This document shows positions 5,255 through 15,312 of a stretch of 35,024 bases of DNA, one piece after another. A program made the translations under genes and the position numbers. The stretch's first letter is position 1, and each line of letters starts with the position of its first letter. The notes under the pieces were generated by a model that had not been told where the DNA came from, ran no database searches, and saw nothing but the letters and a program-made list of their open reading frames with translations. Source of the stretch: an uncultured Clostridia bacterium (GTDB taxonomy: Bacteria > Bacillota > Clostridia > Christensenellales > UBA1242); NCBI GenBank assembly GCA_944376825.1, contig CALWDY010000032.1:1-35024 (forward strand). Direction: 5' to 3'.

Positions 5255-6429
5255 TATTTTGCCCTCCCTGTTTTAGTAATAGGTGAAATAGACCTTAATT
5301 TTTCTATTACCTTACAAAGAGTTTCAACAACATAATCCACATCATCTTTTGAAATAGATTTTGAAAATGAAAATCTAATTGCGCTGTGCGACCATTCTTC
5401 TCCTAGCCCCATTGCTTTAATTACATGACTAGTTTCTAAACTTCCTGTTGCACATGCAGAACCTGTTGAAACAGCAATTCCTTCCATATCAAGCATTAAA
5501 AGCACAGATTCGCCCTCAACCATTTCAAAAGATAAATTTACAATATTATTTACTTTTTGGTATGGATGTCCGTTGTAGTGAACATATGGAATTTTTTCCA
5601 TGACATTTCTTACAAAATAATCCCTAATTGTTTTTAATTTTTGATTGTTTGCAATCATGTCTCTTGTTGCAATTTCTATTGCCTTGCCAAAACCAACAAC
5701 ACTAGGGACATTAACAGTTCCGCCTCTTTTGCCTTTTTCTTGTGTTCCGCCTTGAATAATACTTTTTATATGAACACCATTTTTCACATAAAGTGCACCA
5801 ACACCTTTTGGTCCATAAATTTTATGCGCACTCATTGAAAGTGCATCAATACCCATGTCTTTAACATCAATTTTTATGTGTCCAATTGCCTGCACTGCAT
5901 CAGTATGAAATAGTGCACCTTTATCATGAGCAATTGATGCAAGAGTTTTTATGTTTTGTATTGTTCCCACTTCGTTGTTAACTGCCATTACCGAAACTAA
6001 AATTGTGTCATTTCTAATATAATGCAAAAGTTCCATAGCACTAACCAAGCCTTCACTATCACAATTTAGATATGTTATTTCAAACCCTTCTTGTTCAAGT
6101 TCCTTGCAACTTTCAAGTATAGAATCATGTTCTATTTTAGAAACAATAATATGTTTTCCTTTATTTTGATTTGCCCTTGCAATACCTTTAATTGCCCAGT
6201 TATTTGCTTCCGTACCACCGCTTGTAAAGTAAATTTCACTGTTTTTTGCATTAATTGCTTTCGCAACCTTGTCGCGTGCCCTATCAACCAATGCTTGTGC
6301 ATCTCTTCCAAAACAATGCAAACTATTTGAATTGCCATAAATTGTGTTGTAACATGGTATCATTTCGTTTAGCACTTCGCTTGAAACATATGTTGTAGCA
6401 GCATTGTCTAAATATACTTTTCTATCCAT
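5254..6429 (-). CDS. nifS: Cysteine desulfurase (NifS/IscS family)
   Basis: This 391-aa class V aminotransferase-fold PLP enzyme releases sulfur from L-cysteine for Fe-S clusters and tRNA thiolation. Visible residues are YLDNAATT at 6-13, H101 (KIEHDS), D177 (HTDAVQA), the PLP lysine K203 (SAHKIYGPKG) and the persulfide cysteine C326 (STGSACATG) on its loop. The usual RxGTEN phosphate/PLP motif reads KRGGTVN. It is followed directly by the scaffold gene (TAATG overlap). It has its own promoter and is probably the main desulfurase of this region. Confidence 0.95.
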   Translation of the reverse strand: MDRKVYLDNAATTYVSSEVLNEMIPCYNTIYGNSNSLHCFGRDAQALVDRARDKVAKAINAKNSEIYFTSGGTEANNWAIKGIARANQNKGKHIIVSKIEHDSILESCKELEQEGFEITYLNCDSEGLVSAMELLHYIRNDTILVSVMAVNNEVGTIQNIKTLASIAHDKGALFHTDAVQAIGHIKIDVKDMGIDALSMSAHKIYGPKGVGALYVKNGVHIKSIIQGGTQEKGKRGGTVNVPSVVGFGKAIEIATRDMIANNQKLKTIRDYFVRNVMEKIPYVHYNGHPYQKVNNIVNLSFEMVEGESVLLMLDMEGIAVSTGSACATGSLETSHVIKAMGLGEEWSHSAIRFSFSKSISKDDVDYVVETLCKVIEKLRSISPITKTGRAK

Positions 6430-6452
6430 TTTATCTTCCTTTTATCAAAGCA

Positions 6453-6481
6453 AGTATAACATTAAATTATTACATTTGCAA
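6453..6481 (-). promoter_or_regulatory. nifS promoter
   Basis: -35 TTGCAA (6481-6476), 17-nt spacer ending in TGT (extended -10), -10 TATACT (6458-6453). No IscR-type site was recognised. Confidence 0.75.
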
Positions 6482-6509
6482 TACTAAATTTACCTTATAA
6501 TTTAAAATA

Positions 6510-6550
6510 TATTACAAAACAAAAAAGAATTGAAACGAGCAATTCTTTTT
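6510..6550 (-). terminator. Terminator after trxA
   Basis: An 11-bp stem (6522-6532 with 6540-6550), loop AAACGAG, followed on the minus strand by a T-rich tract. It closes the comM-to-trxA operon. Confidence 0.75.
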
Positions 6551-6566
6551 GTTTTTGAATTTTCAT

Positions 6567-6881
6567 TTAAATTTCTTTATAAGCATCTAGTTTTGATAAA
6601 ATTTGGCTTTTTGGCATATACCCACTAAATCTTTCAACTTCTTTACCATCAACAAACACAATCATAGTTGGAACTGCCATAATTCCATATGTTCTTGCAA
6701 GGTCTTCACTTTCATCAATGTCAACCTTATAAATTTCTGCTGTTGATTCTTGGCTTACTTCTTCAAGTATAGGGGCAAGCATTCTACAAGGTCCACACCA
6801 AGTAGCAAAAAAATCAACCATCATAACCCCTTTAACATTTTTTAATTTTTCATTAAAAGTTTCTTTGTTTAAGATTTGCAT
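6567..6881 (-). CDS. trxA: Thioredoxin
   Basis: The 104-aa single-domain thioredoxin has the active site WCGPC with C29 and C32, VDFFATW before it, and the cis-proline loop AVPTMIVF. It is a cytoplasmic disulfide reductase. AGGAGG lies upstream and the gene starts 9 bp after hslU, at the position where codY sits in Bacillus. Expression is probably tied to the HslUV genes. Confidence 0.95.
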   Translation of the reverse strand: MQILNKETFNEKLKNVKGVMMVDFFATWCGPCRMLAPILEEVSQESTAEIYKVDIDESEDLARTYGIMAVPTMIVFVDGKEVERFSGYMPKSQILSKLDAYKEI

Positions 6882-6890
6882 TTTAACCTC

Positions 6891-8192
6891 CTATAATATA
6901 TATTTTTTTAAATCCAACATTTTATATGTGTTGTTGAACACTTTCTCTACATATGGTTTGTCTATTACAACTTCATTAAGTGGATATTCGCCACTTGCAT
7001 TAAATGAAACATCTTCAAGTAGTTTTTCCATAATTGTATGAAGTCGCCTTGCACCAATATTTTCCATTGTTTCGTTTTGTCTTTCTGCAACAAGCGCTAT
7101 TTCTTCAAGAGCTTCATCAGTAAATTTTAAATCTATATTATCAACTTTAAGCAAACTAGCGTATTGAAGAGTAACAGCATTTTTTGGAGTTGACAAAATT
7201 TTTACAAAATCATCTTTTGTTAAATTGTTGAGTTCAACTCTAATTGGAAATCTTCCTTGCAATTCTGGAATCATATCTTCAATTTTTGAAACATGAAAAG
7301 CTCCTGCTGCTATAAACAAAATAAAATCAGTTTTAACATTGCCATATTTTGTGCTTACCGTTGAACCTTCAACAATTGGCAAAATGTCCCTTTGCACGCC
7401 CTCTCTTGACACATCAGGACCACTTTGATTTCCCTTTCCAATTATTTTATCCATTTCATCAATAAATATTATTCCTTCCTCTTCCGCTCTTCTTATTGCT
7501 TCACTGTTTACATTGTCATTATCTATAAGTTTATCTGCTTCTTCCTCAATTAAAGTTTCTTTTGCACGAACAACAGACATTTTCTTTTTCTTTTTTCTTG
7601 GTGGAAAAACATCGCCAAAAATTGAACCAATGCTTATTTCTCCCATTCCTGCCATCATGTCAAATTGCTTTGGTTTTTCACTCACTTCAAGTTCGACAAT
7701 AAGATTATCATATTTGCCATTTTTATAATTTTCTTCTATTTCTGCAATTGTTGGCTGATTTTGTTGTCCGTTCTTTGCAAGTTCCAAACTTATTAGTTTA
7801 ACAATTTTGTCATTTACAACTTGCTCAGCCTTTTTTTCAACCTCATGCATTTTTTCATCTTTAACCATTCTAACAGAAACAGAAACCAAATCTCTAACCA
7901 TACTTTCCACATCTCTACCAACATATCCAACTTCGGTATATTTTGTTGCTTCAATTTTTATAAATGGTGCTTTTACAAGTTTTGCAAGCCTTCTTGCAAT
8001 TTCTGTTTTGCCAACCCCTGTTGGTCCTTTCATTATTATGTTTTTTGGAGTTATCTCTTCTCTTAATTCTTTTGGAAGTTTGCTTCTTCTGTATCTGTTT
8101 CTAAGGGCAATAGCAACAGCTTTTTTTGCCTCGTCTTGACCGATGATATATTTATCCAATTCGCAAACTATCTCTTTTGGTGTTAAACTCAT
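6891..8192 (-). CDS. hslU: HslU (ClpY) AAA+ unfoldase subunit
   Basis: The 433-aa ATPase feeds substrates to the HslV protease. Walker A GPTGVGKT at 56-63, pore motif GYVGRDVES, Walker [12 protein letters not shown], arginine-containing sensor GRFPIRVEL and sensor 2 [15 protein letters not shown] are all present. The intermediate I domain (about 110-235) is moderately short and contains a basic PPRKKKKK stretch. The C-terminus YIL fits the tail that inserts into HslV. It lies 15 bp after hslV, as expected for the heteromeric complex. Confidence 0.96.
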   Translation of the reverse strand: MSLTPKEIVCELDKYIIGQDEAKKAVAIALRNRYRRSKLPKELREEITPKNIIMKGPTGVGKTEIARRLAKLVKAPFIKIEATKYTEVGYVGRDVESMVRDLVSVSVRMVKDEKMHEVEKKAEQVVNDKIVKLISLELAKNGQQNQPTIAEIEENYKNGKYDNLIVELEVSEKPKQFDMMAGMGEISIGSIFGDVFPPRKKKKKMSVVRAKETLIEEEADKLIDNDNVNSEAIRRAEEEGIIFIDEMDKIIGKGNQSGPDVSREGVQRDILPIVEGSTVSTKYGNVKTDFILFIAAGAFHVSKIEDMIPELQGRFPIRVELNNLTKDDFVKILSTPKNAVTLQYASLLKVDNIDLKFTDEALEEIALVAERQNETMENIGARRLHTIMEKLLEDVSFNASGEYPLNEVVIDKPYVEKVFNNTYKMLDLKKYIL

Positions 8193-8207
8193 ATTTTTCC
8201 CCTTTAA

Positions 8208-8747
8208 TTAAATTTCTTCTACCACTAAATTAGAATTTGTAAACACACAAATTTCACTTGCAATCATTAATGATTTTGTTGCAATTTCTTTTGCACTTAA
8301 ATTTGTGTTTTGCATAAGCGCTTTTGCCGCGCTTAACGCATAATTGCCACCACTTCCAATTGCACAAACATCATCTTGTGGTTCTATAACATCTCCCATT
8401 CCTGAAATAATTAAAATTTTTTCTTTGTCAGCAACAATTAGCATTGCTTCAAGTTTTCGTAGCGCTTTATCCATTCTCCACAAACTTGCAAGTTCAACTG
8501 CACTTTTCATTAGATTGCCCGAAAATTTATTTAACATTTCTTCAAATCTTTCACTTAAACTAAAAGCATCTGCAACGCTTCCGGCAAAACCAATTATAAC
8601 TTGATCGTTGTATATTCTTCTTACTTTAACGGCATTACTTTTAAATATTACGCTTTGTTGCATTGTAACTTGACCATCGCCACAAACAACAGTTTTTCCA
8701 TCTCTTTTTACAGCACATATTGTTGTACCTCTAAATAAGTTCTCCAT
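8208..8747 (-). CDS. hslV: HslV (ClpQ) proteasome-like peptidase
   Basis: The 179-aa N-terminal-nucleophile hydrolase has [13 protein letters not shown], with a short leader before TTI (T8 predicted as the catalytic N-terminal Thr after processing), and GDGQVTM further on. Family members in Bacillus use Ser; this one keeps Thr. The ATG lies inside the end of trmFO (17-nt overlap) with GGAG upstream. In Bacillus a xerC-type recombinase gene separates trmFO from hslV; here it is absent. Confidence 0.95.
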   Translation of the reverse strand: MENLFRGTTICAVKRDGKTVVCGDGQVTMQQSVIFKSNAVKVRRIYNDQVIIGFAGSVADAFSLSERFEEMLNKFSGNLMKSAVELASLWRMDKALRKLEAMLIVADKEKILIISGMGDVIEPQDDVCAIGSGGNYALSAAKALMQNTNLSAKEIATKSLMIASEICVFTNSNLVVEEI

Positions 8748-10056
8748 TTAATTTCTCCTTAAATAACTCTATTTGTTTCATTGCACAATCTAGCATGTAT
8801 TGTTTTTTTGCTTGTTTATCACTAAAACTTTTATCACAACTAATTATACCATAATTGGCATTCATTGGTTGGAAATTATTTGCATCTGCGCTTACTATAT
8901 AATTTATTATTGCCCCAAGACAAGTATTACTTTCAAGTGCCAATAAATTTTTGTTACTTAAATATAGTAACATATTTATTCCACAAAACAAACCACTTGC
9001 AATACTTTCCACATATCCTTCAACGCCAGAAATTTGTCCAGCCACAAAAACATTGGGATATTTTTTTAATTGCGAAAAGTTATTTAAACATTTTGGAGCA
9101 TTAATATAACTGTTTCGGTGCATTGTTCCATATCTTAAAAATTCAGCATTTTTAAGTGCAGGTATCATTGAAAAAACTCTTTTTTGTTCACCAAAAAGCA
9201 AATTTGTTTGAAACCCAACCATATTTACCGAACTTCCATCTTGATTTTCTTTTCTTAGCTGAACAATCGCATATGGTTTTTCTGTTTCCACATGCCTACT
9301 TAATCCTACCGGCTTCATAGGCCCAAATCTTAGTGATTTATCCCCCCTTTTTGCCAAAACCTCAATTGGCATACAACCTTCAAATACTTTTAATTTTTCA
9401 AAGTTATGCAATTCTACGCATTTTGCATTTACAAGTTCGTATGCAAAGTTTGTGTATTCGTCTTTATTTAACCAACAATTTAAGTAATCGCTTCCGCCCT
9501 TGTCATACCTATTTGCCCAAAACGCTCTTTTCATATCAACACTGTCAGTGCTAATTATTGGAGCAATTGCATCATAAAAATAGCAGTTGTCATCACCAAT
9601 TTTATCCATTATATCTTTAAACAATTCATCATCACAAAGTGGTCCTGTTGCAATTATTGTCGGCTTTGTCCAATCTATTTTTGTTACAATTTCATCAATT
9701 ACTTTAATATTTTTATGACTTTTTATTAAATTTGTTACAAGTGTTGAAAATTTTTCTCTGTCAACAGATAGTGCAGTGCCAGATTCCACCTTGCATTGAT
9801 TTGCACAATCAAGCAAAAAACAATTTAATTTTTCCAATTCTAGTTTAAGCATTCCACTGGCAGAAAGTGGTTCTGTGCTTTTTAAACTGTTACTGCACAC
9901 AAGTTCTGCAAACAAATTTGTGCTTTGTGCAGGTGTCTTTTTTATATTTTTCATTTCATAAAGATTTACATTTATTCCATGGCTCGCCAAAAAATAGGCT
10001 GATTCACAACCTGCAAGCCCTGCACCTATTATGTTTACTTCTTTACTCTTTAACAT
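8731..10056 (-). CDS. trmFO: TrmFO, folate/FAD-dependent tRNA m5U54 methyltransferase
   Basis: The 441-aa flavoprotein has the FAD-binding GAGLAG at 11-16 and the conserved Cys residues C54 ([10 protein letters not shown]) and C228 ([10 protein letters not shown]). [10 protein letters not shown] and the C-terminal [21 protein letters not shown] of the GidA-like family are also present. It makes ribothymidine-54 in tRNA from methylenetetrahydrofolate. It overlaps the topA end by 14 nt and the hslV start by 17 nt, so all three are probably coupled. Confidence 0.96.
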   Translation of the reverse strand: MLKSKEVNIIGAGLAGCESAYFLASHGINVNLYEMKNIKKTPAQSTNLFAELVCSNSLKSTEPLSASGMLKLELEKLNCFLLDCANQCKVESGTALSVDREKFSTLVTNLIKSHKNIKVIDEIVTKIDWTKPTIIATGPLCDDELFKDIMDKIGDDNCYFYDAIAPIISTDSVDMKRAFWANRYDKGGSDYLNCWLNKDEYTNFAYELVNAKCVELHNFEKLKVFEGCMPIEVLAKRGDKSLRFGPMKPVGLSRHVETEKPYAIVQLRKENQDGSSVNMVGFQTNLLFGEQKRVFSMIPALKNAEFLRYGTMHRNSYINAPKCLNNFSQLKKYPNVFVAGQISGVEGYVESIASGLFCGINMLLYLSNKNLLALESNTCLGAIINYIVSADANNFQPMNANYGIISCDKSFSDKQAKKQYMLDCAMKQIELFKEKLNGELI

Positions 10057-12115
10057 ATTTACAACTACTGTTTGAACAAATTATTTTTTTGCCTTTTTTA
10101 ACCATATGTGCGCCACAATTTGGACATTTTTCCCCTGTTGGAATGTCCCAACTCATAAAATTACAGTTTGGATAACCACTGCAAGAATAGAATATTTTAC
10201 CTTTTTTGCTTCGTTTTTGTAAAACTTTTTTGCCACAATCCGGACAAATTCCTTTTGGCGAAGATGGTTCATTATAAGGCATTATATTTTTGCAACTAGG
10301 AAAATTTGAACAACCCAAAAATTTGCCATACTTTCCTTCTCTAACTAACATTTTGTTGCCACATTTGTCACACAAAACATCAGTTTCTATTGGTTCTGGT
10401 TTTGGTGAAACATAAGCATTAAAATTTGCATTAATAAGCAAATCTTTAAAACTATTCCAAAAATCATCAATAACTTTTTGCCACTCTAAATTATCTTCTG
10501 CTATTTCATCAAGTTTAGTTTCCATGTATGCTGTAAAAGTTACATTTATCATTTTATTAAAATAGTTTTCTAAAAATCCCGTAACAGACCTACCAAGGTC
10601 TGTTGGTAAAATATATTTACCATCTTTTTCCGTGTATTGTCTTGAAGCAAGAACCGTTATTGTTGGAGCATAAGTTGCTGGTCTGCCAATACCTTTTTCC
10701 TCCATTGCTTTTACAAGCGTCGCTTCGGTATATCTTAAAGGTGGTTTTGTAAATTTTTGTTCTGGTTTAATTTCCACCAAATCCAAGATTTCTCCTTCAT
10801 TTAAAACTGGCAGTTTTGCATTTTCTTCTTTATCTTCTTTGTCTAAATCTTGTGCAATTTTATACGCACCTGTCCAGCCTGCAAATGTCAAAGTTTTGCC
10901 CACGCTTTTAAATGTACAATCATTTGCTTTTATTTGTGCCGTAACATTATCATACTCGGCTTCTGCCATTTGACATGCAACAAATCTTTCATAAATAAGT
11001 TTATATAATTTATACGCATCGCTTGGTGCAATATCTTTTATGCTTTCTGGCGTCCTATTTAATGAAATTGGTCTTATTGCCTCGTGAGCATCTTGTGCAT
11101 TTTCTTTAACATGAAAAACATTTGGCTTATTTGGCAAATATTTATCTCCGTATTTATTTGAGATGTGTTCTCTTGCCATTTTTACTGCATCATCACTAAT
11201 TCTAACGCTATCTGTTCTAATGTAAGTAATGAAAGCAATTTTCCCTTCGTTTGGAAGTTCAATTCCTTCATATAGTTGCTGTGCTGCTTGTGTTGTGCGT
11301 TTTAAACTCATGTTTAATTTGTTTAATGCATCTTGTTGCATTGTGCTTGTTGTAAAAGGTGCTGGTGCTTTTGATTTTGTTTTTGTTTTCTTTAATGAAC
11401 TAACTATATATGAAGCAGTTTTTAAATTTTCTAAAACAGTGTCAACTTCTTCTTTTTTGCTAAGTTTAATTTTTTTATTTTTATATTCTACAAGTGCAGA
11501 TTTAAACACTAAACTTTGACCATTCTTTTTTAGCATAGCATTAACATTCCAATATTCTTCAGGAACAAAACGCTCAATTTCTTTTTCACGGTCAACAACA
11601 AGTCTAAGAGCAACAGATTGCACTCTTCCCGCGCTTAATCTTGGTTTAATTTTTTTGCATAAAATTGGAGAAAGTTTATATCCCATAATTCTATCTAATA
11701 TTCTTCTAGCCTGTTGAGCATCAACTAAATTTAAGTCTATTGGTCGTGGAGAAAGTAGCGCTTTTTCAACAGCACTTTTGCTAATTTCATTAAAAACAAT
11801 TCTGCATTTTGAATTTGGGTCTATACCAAGACAATATGCAAGATGCCAAGCAATTGCTTCCCCTTCTCTATCGGGGTCAGTTGCAAGAAAAACTTCTTCT
11901 GCCTTTTTTGCTTTTTCTTTAATATCTTCAATAACACTTTTTTTGTCTGGTAAAATTTCGTATTTTGGCTCAAAATTTTTAGTTAAATCAACTCCAAAAG
12001 TTTTTTGTGGAAGATCTCTTACATGCCCTTTCGACGACATAACCAAATAATCTTTTCCCAAATATTTTTGAATTGTTTCCCTCTTTCCTGGAGATTCAAT
12101 AACTATAAGTTTCAT
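10043..12115 (-). CDS. topA: DNA topoisomerase I
   Basis: The 690-aa type IA topoisomerase relaxes negative supercoils. The Toprim domain opens MKLIVIESPGK (E7) and contains D80-x-D82-x-E84 (ATDPDREGEA). The active-site tyrosine is Y298 (ITYIRTDSVR). Three C-terminal four-Cys zinc modules follow, the last with CPNCG...CSNSSC. An in-frame extension upstream to 12190 exists, but the ATG at 12115 has AGGAGGG and starts the family's true N-terminus, so it was chosen. It lies 8 nt after dprA. Confidence 0.96.
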   Translation of the reverse strand: MKLIVIESPGKRETIQKYLGKDYLVMSSKGHVRDLPQKTFGVDLTKNFEPKYEILPDKKSVIEDIKEKAKKAEEVFLATDPDREGEAIAWHLAYCLGIDPNSKCRIVFNEISKSAVEKALLSPRPIDLNLVDAQQARRILDRIMGYKLSPILCKKIKPRLSAGRVQSVALRLVVDREKEIERFVPEEYWNVNAMLKKNGQSLVFKSALVEYKNKKIKLSKKEEVDTVLENLKTASYIVSSLKKTKTKSKAPAPFTTSTMQQDALNKLNMSLKRTTQAAQQLYEGIELPNEGKIAFITYIRTDSVRISDDAVKMAREHISNKYGDKYLPNKPNVFHVKENAQDAHEAIRPISLNRTPESIKDIAPSDAYKLYKLIYERFVACQMAEAEYDNVTAQIKANDCTFKSVGKTLTFAGWTGAYKIAQDLDKEDKEENAKLPVLNEGEILDLVEIKPEQKFTKPPLRYTEATLVKAMEEKGIGRPATYAPTITVLASRQYTEKDGKYILPTDLGRSVTGFLENYFNKMINVTFTAYMETKLDEIAEDNLEWQKVIDDFWNSFKDLLINANFNAYVSPKPEPIETDVLCDKCGNKMLVREGKYGKFLGCSNFPSCKNIMPYNEPSSPKGICPDCGKKVLQKRSKKGKIFYSCSGYPNCNFMSWDIPTGEKCPNCGAHMVKKGKKIICSNSSCKYVKE

Positions 12116-12123
12116 CAACCCTC

Positions 12124-13200
12124 CTAAACCGAATAATAGTTCCCTGGCAATTTTTTTATTATTCCACGAATTTGCATAGTTGTCAAACAAGTATTTAAAG
12201 TTTGAACAGAAAGATTTGTATAATATTGTAACTCATCAAAACTTTTTTCTCCTAATTTCAATGAGTTGTAAATTATTTGTTCATCAAAATTTAATTGTAT
12301 TTTTTCCTGTTTTTTCTCTATTTTATTTATGCCATAACTATTTAAAATATCTTCCACACAAGTAACGCATTGAGCATGTCCAAATTTAATGATGTTATTG
12401 GAACCCACACTATTTAAACTTGTTATATTTCCTGGAACACTAAACACATCCAATCCAAGTTCAAGGGCATAATCTTTTGTGTAGAGTGAGCCGCTTTTTT
12501 GTGCGGCTTCTGTAATTAAAACACCCCTGCTAAGTGCTGCAATTATTCTATTTCTTGCAGGGAAAGAATATGACCTTGCTGTATATGTAGGATAATATTC
12601 CGTTATTAAAAGCCCTTTCTGCGCAATTTCTTTTGATAAATTATAATTAATTGCAGGATACATTTTTTCTAGTCCATTGCCCAAAACTGCAATTGTTTTA
12701 CCGTTTGCTTTAAGTGCCGTTTCGTGAGATATCTTATCTACGCCCGTTGATAGTCCACTCACAATTGTAAACCCCGCTTCACTTAAACCTTTTGCAAATT
12801 TATATGTGATATCCTTTCCATAGAAACTTGGATTTCTTGTTCCTACAATTGCAATTCCTTTTGAATTTGCAAGTGATAAGTCACCTTTATAATACAAAAT
12901 TAGTGGTGGTTGTTGCAAATTTAAAAGTGATGGCGGATAATTATCGCTTTGTATAGTAATATAACCAACATTGTTGTTTGTTAAATATTTTTCAAATGTT
13001 TCAAATGAAAACTTTTCATATTTTTCTTTATATTTTTTAAAATTTGAACCAAATTCTTCCACCAAAAAACTACTATTGTTTAAAAAATCATCAAAAAAAT
13101 CACCAGCCCTTTCATAGTGTGAAATAATATCACTCATTTTTTTATAAGAAAGTTCTAATGCTGATAAAAATATATATGCTCTATCATTTAAACTAATCAT
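12124..13200 (-). CDS. dprA: DprA/Smf DNA-processing protein
   Basis: The 358-aa protein loads RecA on incoming single strands during transformation. The Rossmann-like core has AIVGTRNPSFYGK, TIVSGLSTGVDKISHETAL, TIAVLGNGLEKMYP and FPARNRIIAALSRGVLITEAAQKSGSL. The C-terminal ~70 residues form a winged-helix-like domain. The ATG at 13200 overlaps the comM stop (TAATG). A TTG at 13209 would add three residues but lacks a better ribosome site. The co-transcribed comM supports a natural-competence or DNA-repair role. Confidence 0.94.
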   Translation of the reverse strand: MISLNDRAYIFLSALELSYKKMSDIISHYERAGDFFDDFLNNSSFLVEEFGSNFKKYKEKYEKFSFETFEKYLTNNNVGYITIQSDNYPPSLLNLQQPPLILYYKGDLSLANSKGIAIVGTRNPSFYGKDITYKFAKGLSEAGFTIVSGLSTGVDKISHETALKANGKTIAVLGNGLEKMYPAINYNLSKEIAQKGLLITEYYPTYTARSYSFPARNRIIAALSRGVLITEAAQKSGSLYTKDYALELGLDVFSVPGNITSLNSVGSNNIIKFGHAQCVTCVEDILNSYGINKIEKKQEKIQLNFDEQIIYNSLKLGEKSFDELQYYTNLSVQTLNTCLTTMQIRGIIKKLPGNYYSV

Positions 13201-14738
13201 TATACCCAATATTTCCTATCTAGCGATCTATATTGTATTGCTTCTGCAATATGTTTAGGCAATATGTCCTTTTCTCCATCTAAATCTGCAATTGTTCGTG
13301 CAACTTTTAGAATTCTATCATGAGCCCTAGCACTTAAATTTAGATTGTCAAACGCAAGTTCCATAATTTTTTTACAATCTTCACTAAGTATGCAGTGTCT
13401 TTTTGTTTGCATAACATTCATTTTTGCGTTTGAATAAACTTTTGTTCCCTTAAACCTTTCAAGTTGAATGTTTCTTGCATTGTTTACTCTTTGTTTAATA
13501 TCTGTGGAACTTTCGCATGTTTCATTTGAGTTTAAATCTTCATAAGTAACATTGTCAACTTCAACATGCAAATCAATTCTATCCATAATTGGCCCACTTA
13601 ATTTTGATAAATATTTATGAATTTGTGCTGGTGTACAACGACATTCATTCTTCTTTGAACCATAATTTCCACAAGGACAAGGATTCATGCTTGCAATTAA
13701 AACAAAACTAGACGGATATGTTACTGTTTGATTTGCTCTTGCAACAGTTATTTGCCCATCTTCAAGAGGTTGACGAAGTGTTTCTATAAAATGTCTTGAA
13801 TATTCTGGCATTTCATCTAAAAACAAAACTCCATTATGTGCCAAACTTATTTCTCCTGGCTTTGAATTTGTTCCACCACCAACCAAACTAACGGTGCTTG
13901 CAGTATGGTGTGGGGTTCTAAAAGGTCTGTTAAGAATTATTCCATCCTTTAAATCCAATTCACCTGCCACACTATGTATTTTTGTAACTTCAAGAGCTTC
14001 ACCAAAGGTCATGTCGGGCAAAATTGTTGGAAAGCATTTAGCAAGCATGGTTTTCCCACTGCCCGGTGGACCTATCATAAGCACATTATGTCCGCCAGCC
14101 GCTGCAATTTCAAGCGCTCTTTTTGCACTTTGTTGACCTTTTACATTTTTCATATCAATATTTAATTTGGAATTAAAACTTTTTAATTGTTCAAAATTTG
14201 ATGTTTTTACTAGATTGAGTTTTGTGTTTTCATCTTTATAACTTTCAACAACTTGTTTTAAATTTTCTGCTGTGTGGACTGTGATTCCAGAAATAAAACT
14301 TGCTTCAAAATAGTTTTCTTGCGGGATTATAAATTTTGTAAAACCTTGTTCTTTTGCAGAAATCAAAATTGGCAAAACACCATTAACTTTTTTTACATCA
14401 CCATTTAAAGACAGTTCCCCCAAAAAGATTGTATCGTCTATTTTTTTGTAATCAACTTGATTGGTTGCGAAAAGTATTGCCATTGCAATACCAAGATCAT
14501 AAAATGGCCCCTCTTTTTTTCTGTCGGCAGGTGCCAAGTTACATGTAATATTTGTCATAGGATATTCTAGTCCAGAATTTTTTATTGCAGACTTTACTCT
14601 CTCTTTTGATTCTTTTATTGCAGTATCACCAAGTCCAACAATATCAAACTTAGGAAGTCCGCCAGATATATCAACTTCAATTGTAACAGTGTAGCCTTCT
14701 ATTCCGTTTAAACCATAACTTAAAACTTTTGACAGCAT
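13200..14738 (-). CDS. comM: ComM/YifB-type AAA+ ATPase (Mg-chelatase-like)
   Basis: The 512-aa protein has an N-terminal ChlI/Lon-like domain (about 1-165, including ADRKKEGPFYDLGIA), an AAA+ core with Walker A GPPGSGKT at 223-230 and Walker B GVLFLDEMPEY. A Cys cluster CPCGNYG...CRC and a C-terminal ChlI domain follow. ComM proteins are hexameric helicases that extend heteroduplex during transformation. It is the first gene of the operon, with dprA next. Confidence 0.94.
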   Translation of the reverse strand: MLSKVLSYGLNGIEGYTVTIEVDISGGLPKFDIVGLGDTAIKESKERVKSAIKNSGLEYPMTNITCNLAPADRKKEGPFYDLGIAMAILFATNQVDYKKIDDTIFLGELSLNGDVKKVNGVLPILISAKEQGFTKFIIPQENYFEASFISGITVHTAENLKQVVESYKDENTKLNLVKTSNFEQLKSFNSKLNIDMKNVKGQQSAKRALEIAAAGGHNVLMIGPPGSGKTMLAKCFPTILPDMTFGEALEVTKIHSVAGELDLKDGIILNRPFRTPHHTASTVSLVGGGTNSKPGEISLAHNGVLFLDEMPEYSRHFIETLRQPLEDGQITVARANQTVTYPSSFVLIASMNPCPCGNYGSKKNECRCTPAQIHKYLSKLSGPIMDRIDLHVEVDNVTYEDLNSNETCESSTDIKQRVNNARNIQLERFKGTKVYSNAKMNVMQTKRHCILSEDCKKIMELAFDNLNLSARAHDRILKVARTIADLDGEKDILPKHIAEAIQYRSLDRKYWV

Positions 14739-14758
14739 ATATTATCCTTTTAAATACG

Positions 14759-14787
14759 AGTATAACATTTTTGTTTGTTTACACAAA
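14759..14787 (-). promoter_or_regulatory. Promoter of the comM-trxA operon
   Basis: The -10 TATACT (14764-14759) is preceded by TGT (extended -10); a weak -35 TTTGTG lies 17 nt upstream. The first half of this promoter touches the T-tail of the rplS terminator. Confidence 0.55.
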
Positions 14788-14816
14788 ATAAAAAAACACG
14801 ATTTTTAATCGCGTTT
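14786..14816 (-). terminator. rplS terminator
   Basis: A 9-bp stem with one G-U in the minus-strand RNA (14794-14802 with 14808-14816), followed on the minus strand by a T-tract. It lies 13 nt after the rplS stop. Confidence 0.75.
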
Positions 14817-14829
14817 AATTACAACTTTA

Positions 14830-15177
14830 TTAGTTATTGTCTGCAGATTTAATTTTTGCCGCTTTACCTGTTAGATTTCTAACATAGTATAATTTTGCTC
14901 TTCTTGGAGCACCTTTTCTTACAACATCAACATGATCTACAAGTGGTGAATGTACAGGGAATGTTCTTTCAACTCCAACCCCATAAGAAATTCTTCTTAC
15001 AGTGAATGTTTCTCTTACACTACCATTTTTTCTTGCAATTACAACACCTTCAAAGGCTTGCAATCTGTGTTTGTCACCTTCTTTAATTTTAACCCATACC
15101 TTTACAGTATCTCCAACATTAAATTTAGGTGCATCATCTCTTAAATTTTCTTTTTCGATAATGTCTATAATATTCAT
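14830..15177 (-). CDS. rplS: Ribosomal protein L19
   Basis: The 115-aa protein is full length with the family sequence [47 protein letters not shown] and [11 protein letters not shown]. It sits at the 30S-50S interface. AGGAGG precedes the ATG. It forms its own transcription unit, with promoter and terminator, placed after yraN. In Bacillus rplS lies between trmD and rbgA. Confidence 0.98.
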   Translation of the reverse strand: MNIIDIIEKENLRDDAPKFNVGDTVKVWVKIKEGDKHRLQAFEGVVIARKNGSVRETFTVRRISYGVGVERTFPVHSPLVDHVDVVRKGAPRRAKLYYVRNLTGKAAKIKSADNN

Positions 15178-15180
15178 ACG

Positions 15181-15250
15181 ACTTTTCCTCCTATTATATT
15201 CCCAAGTGTTCTTGTTCTACAAAAAAATAACAGCGGACCACCCGAAGTCT
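15181..15250 (-). promoter_or_regulatory. Candidate L19 (rplS) autoregulatory leader
   Basis: The ~70-nt untranslated region between the predicted start of transcription and the rplS ATG contains GGTCCGCTG and AACACTTGGGA ahead of AGGAGG. These resemble, from memory, the Firmicutes L19 leader family (Rfam RF00556). GACTT near the 5' end can pair with AAGTC next to the start codon, which would enclose the ribosome site. Binding by L19 is inferred. Confidence 0.45.
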
Positions 15251-15255
15251 AAATA

Positions 15256-15284
15256 ACTATATCATATAATATTTATTTTTTCAA
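15256..15284 (-). promoter_or_regulatory. rplS promoter
   Basis: -35 TTGAAA (15284-15279), 17-nt spacer, -10 TATAGT (15261-15256), immediately after the yraN gene. Confidence 0.75.
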
Positions 15285-15312
15285 GTAAAAAAATAAATTT
15301 TTCTAAAAAGTT

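Noticed and set aside
7513-8139. Plus-strand frames within hslU, and similar frames within other genes
   Set aside because: They are antisense shadows of well-conserved genes and lack ribosome sites.
12116-12190. 25-residue N-terminal extension of topA
   Set aside because: The ATG at 12115 has AGGAGGG and begins the known MKLIVIESPGK start; the extension overlaps dprA.
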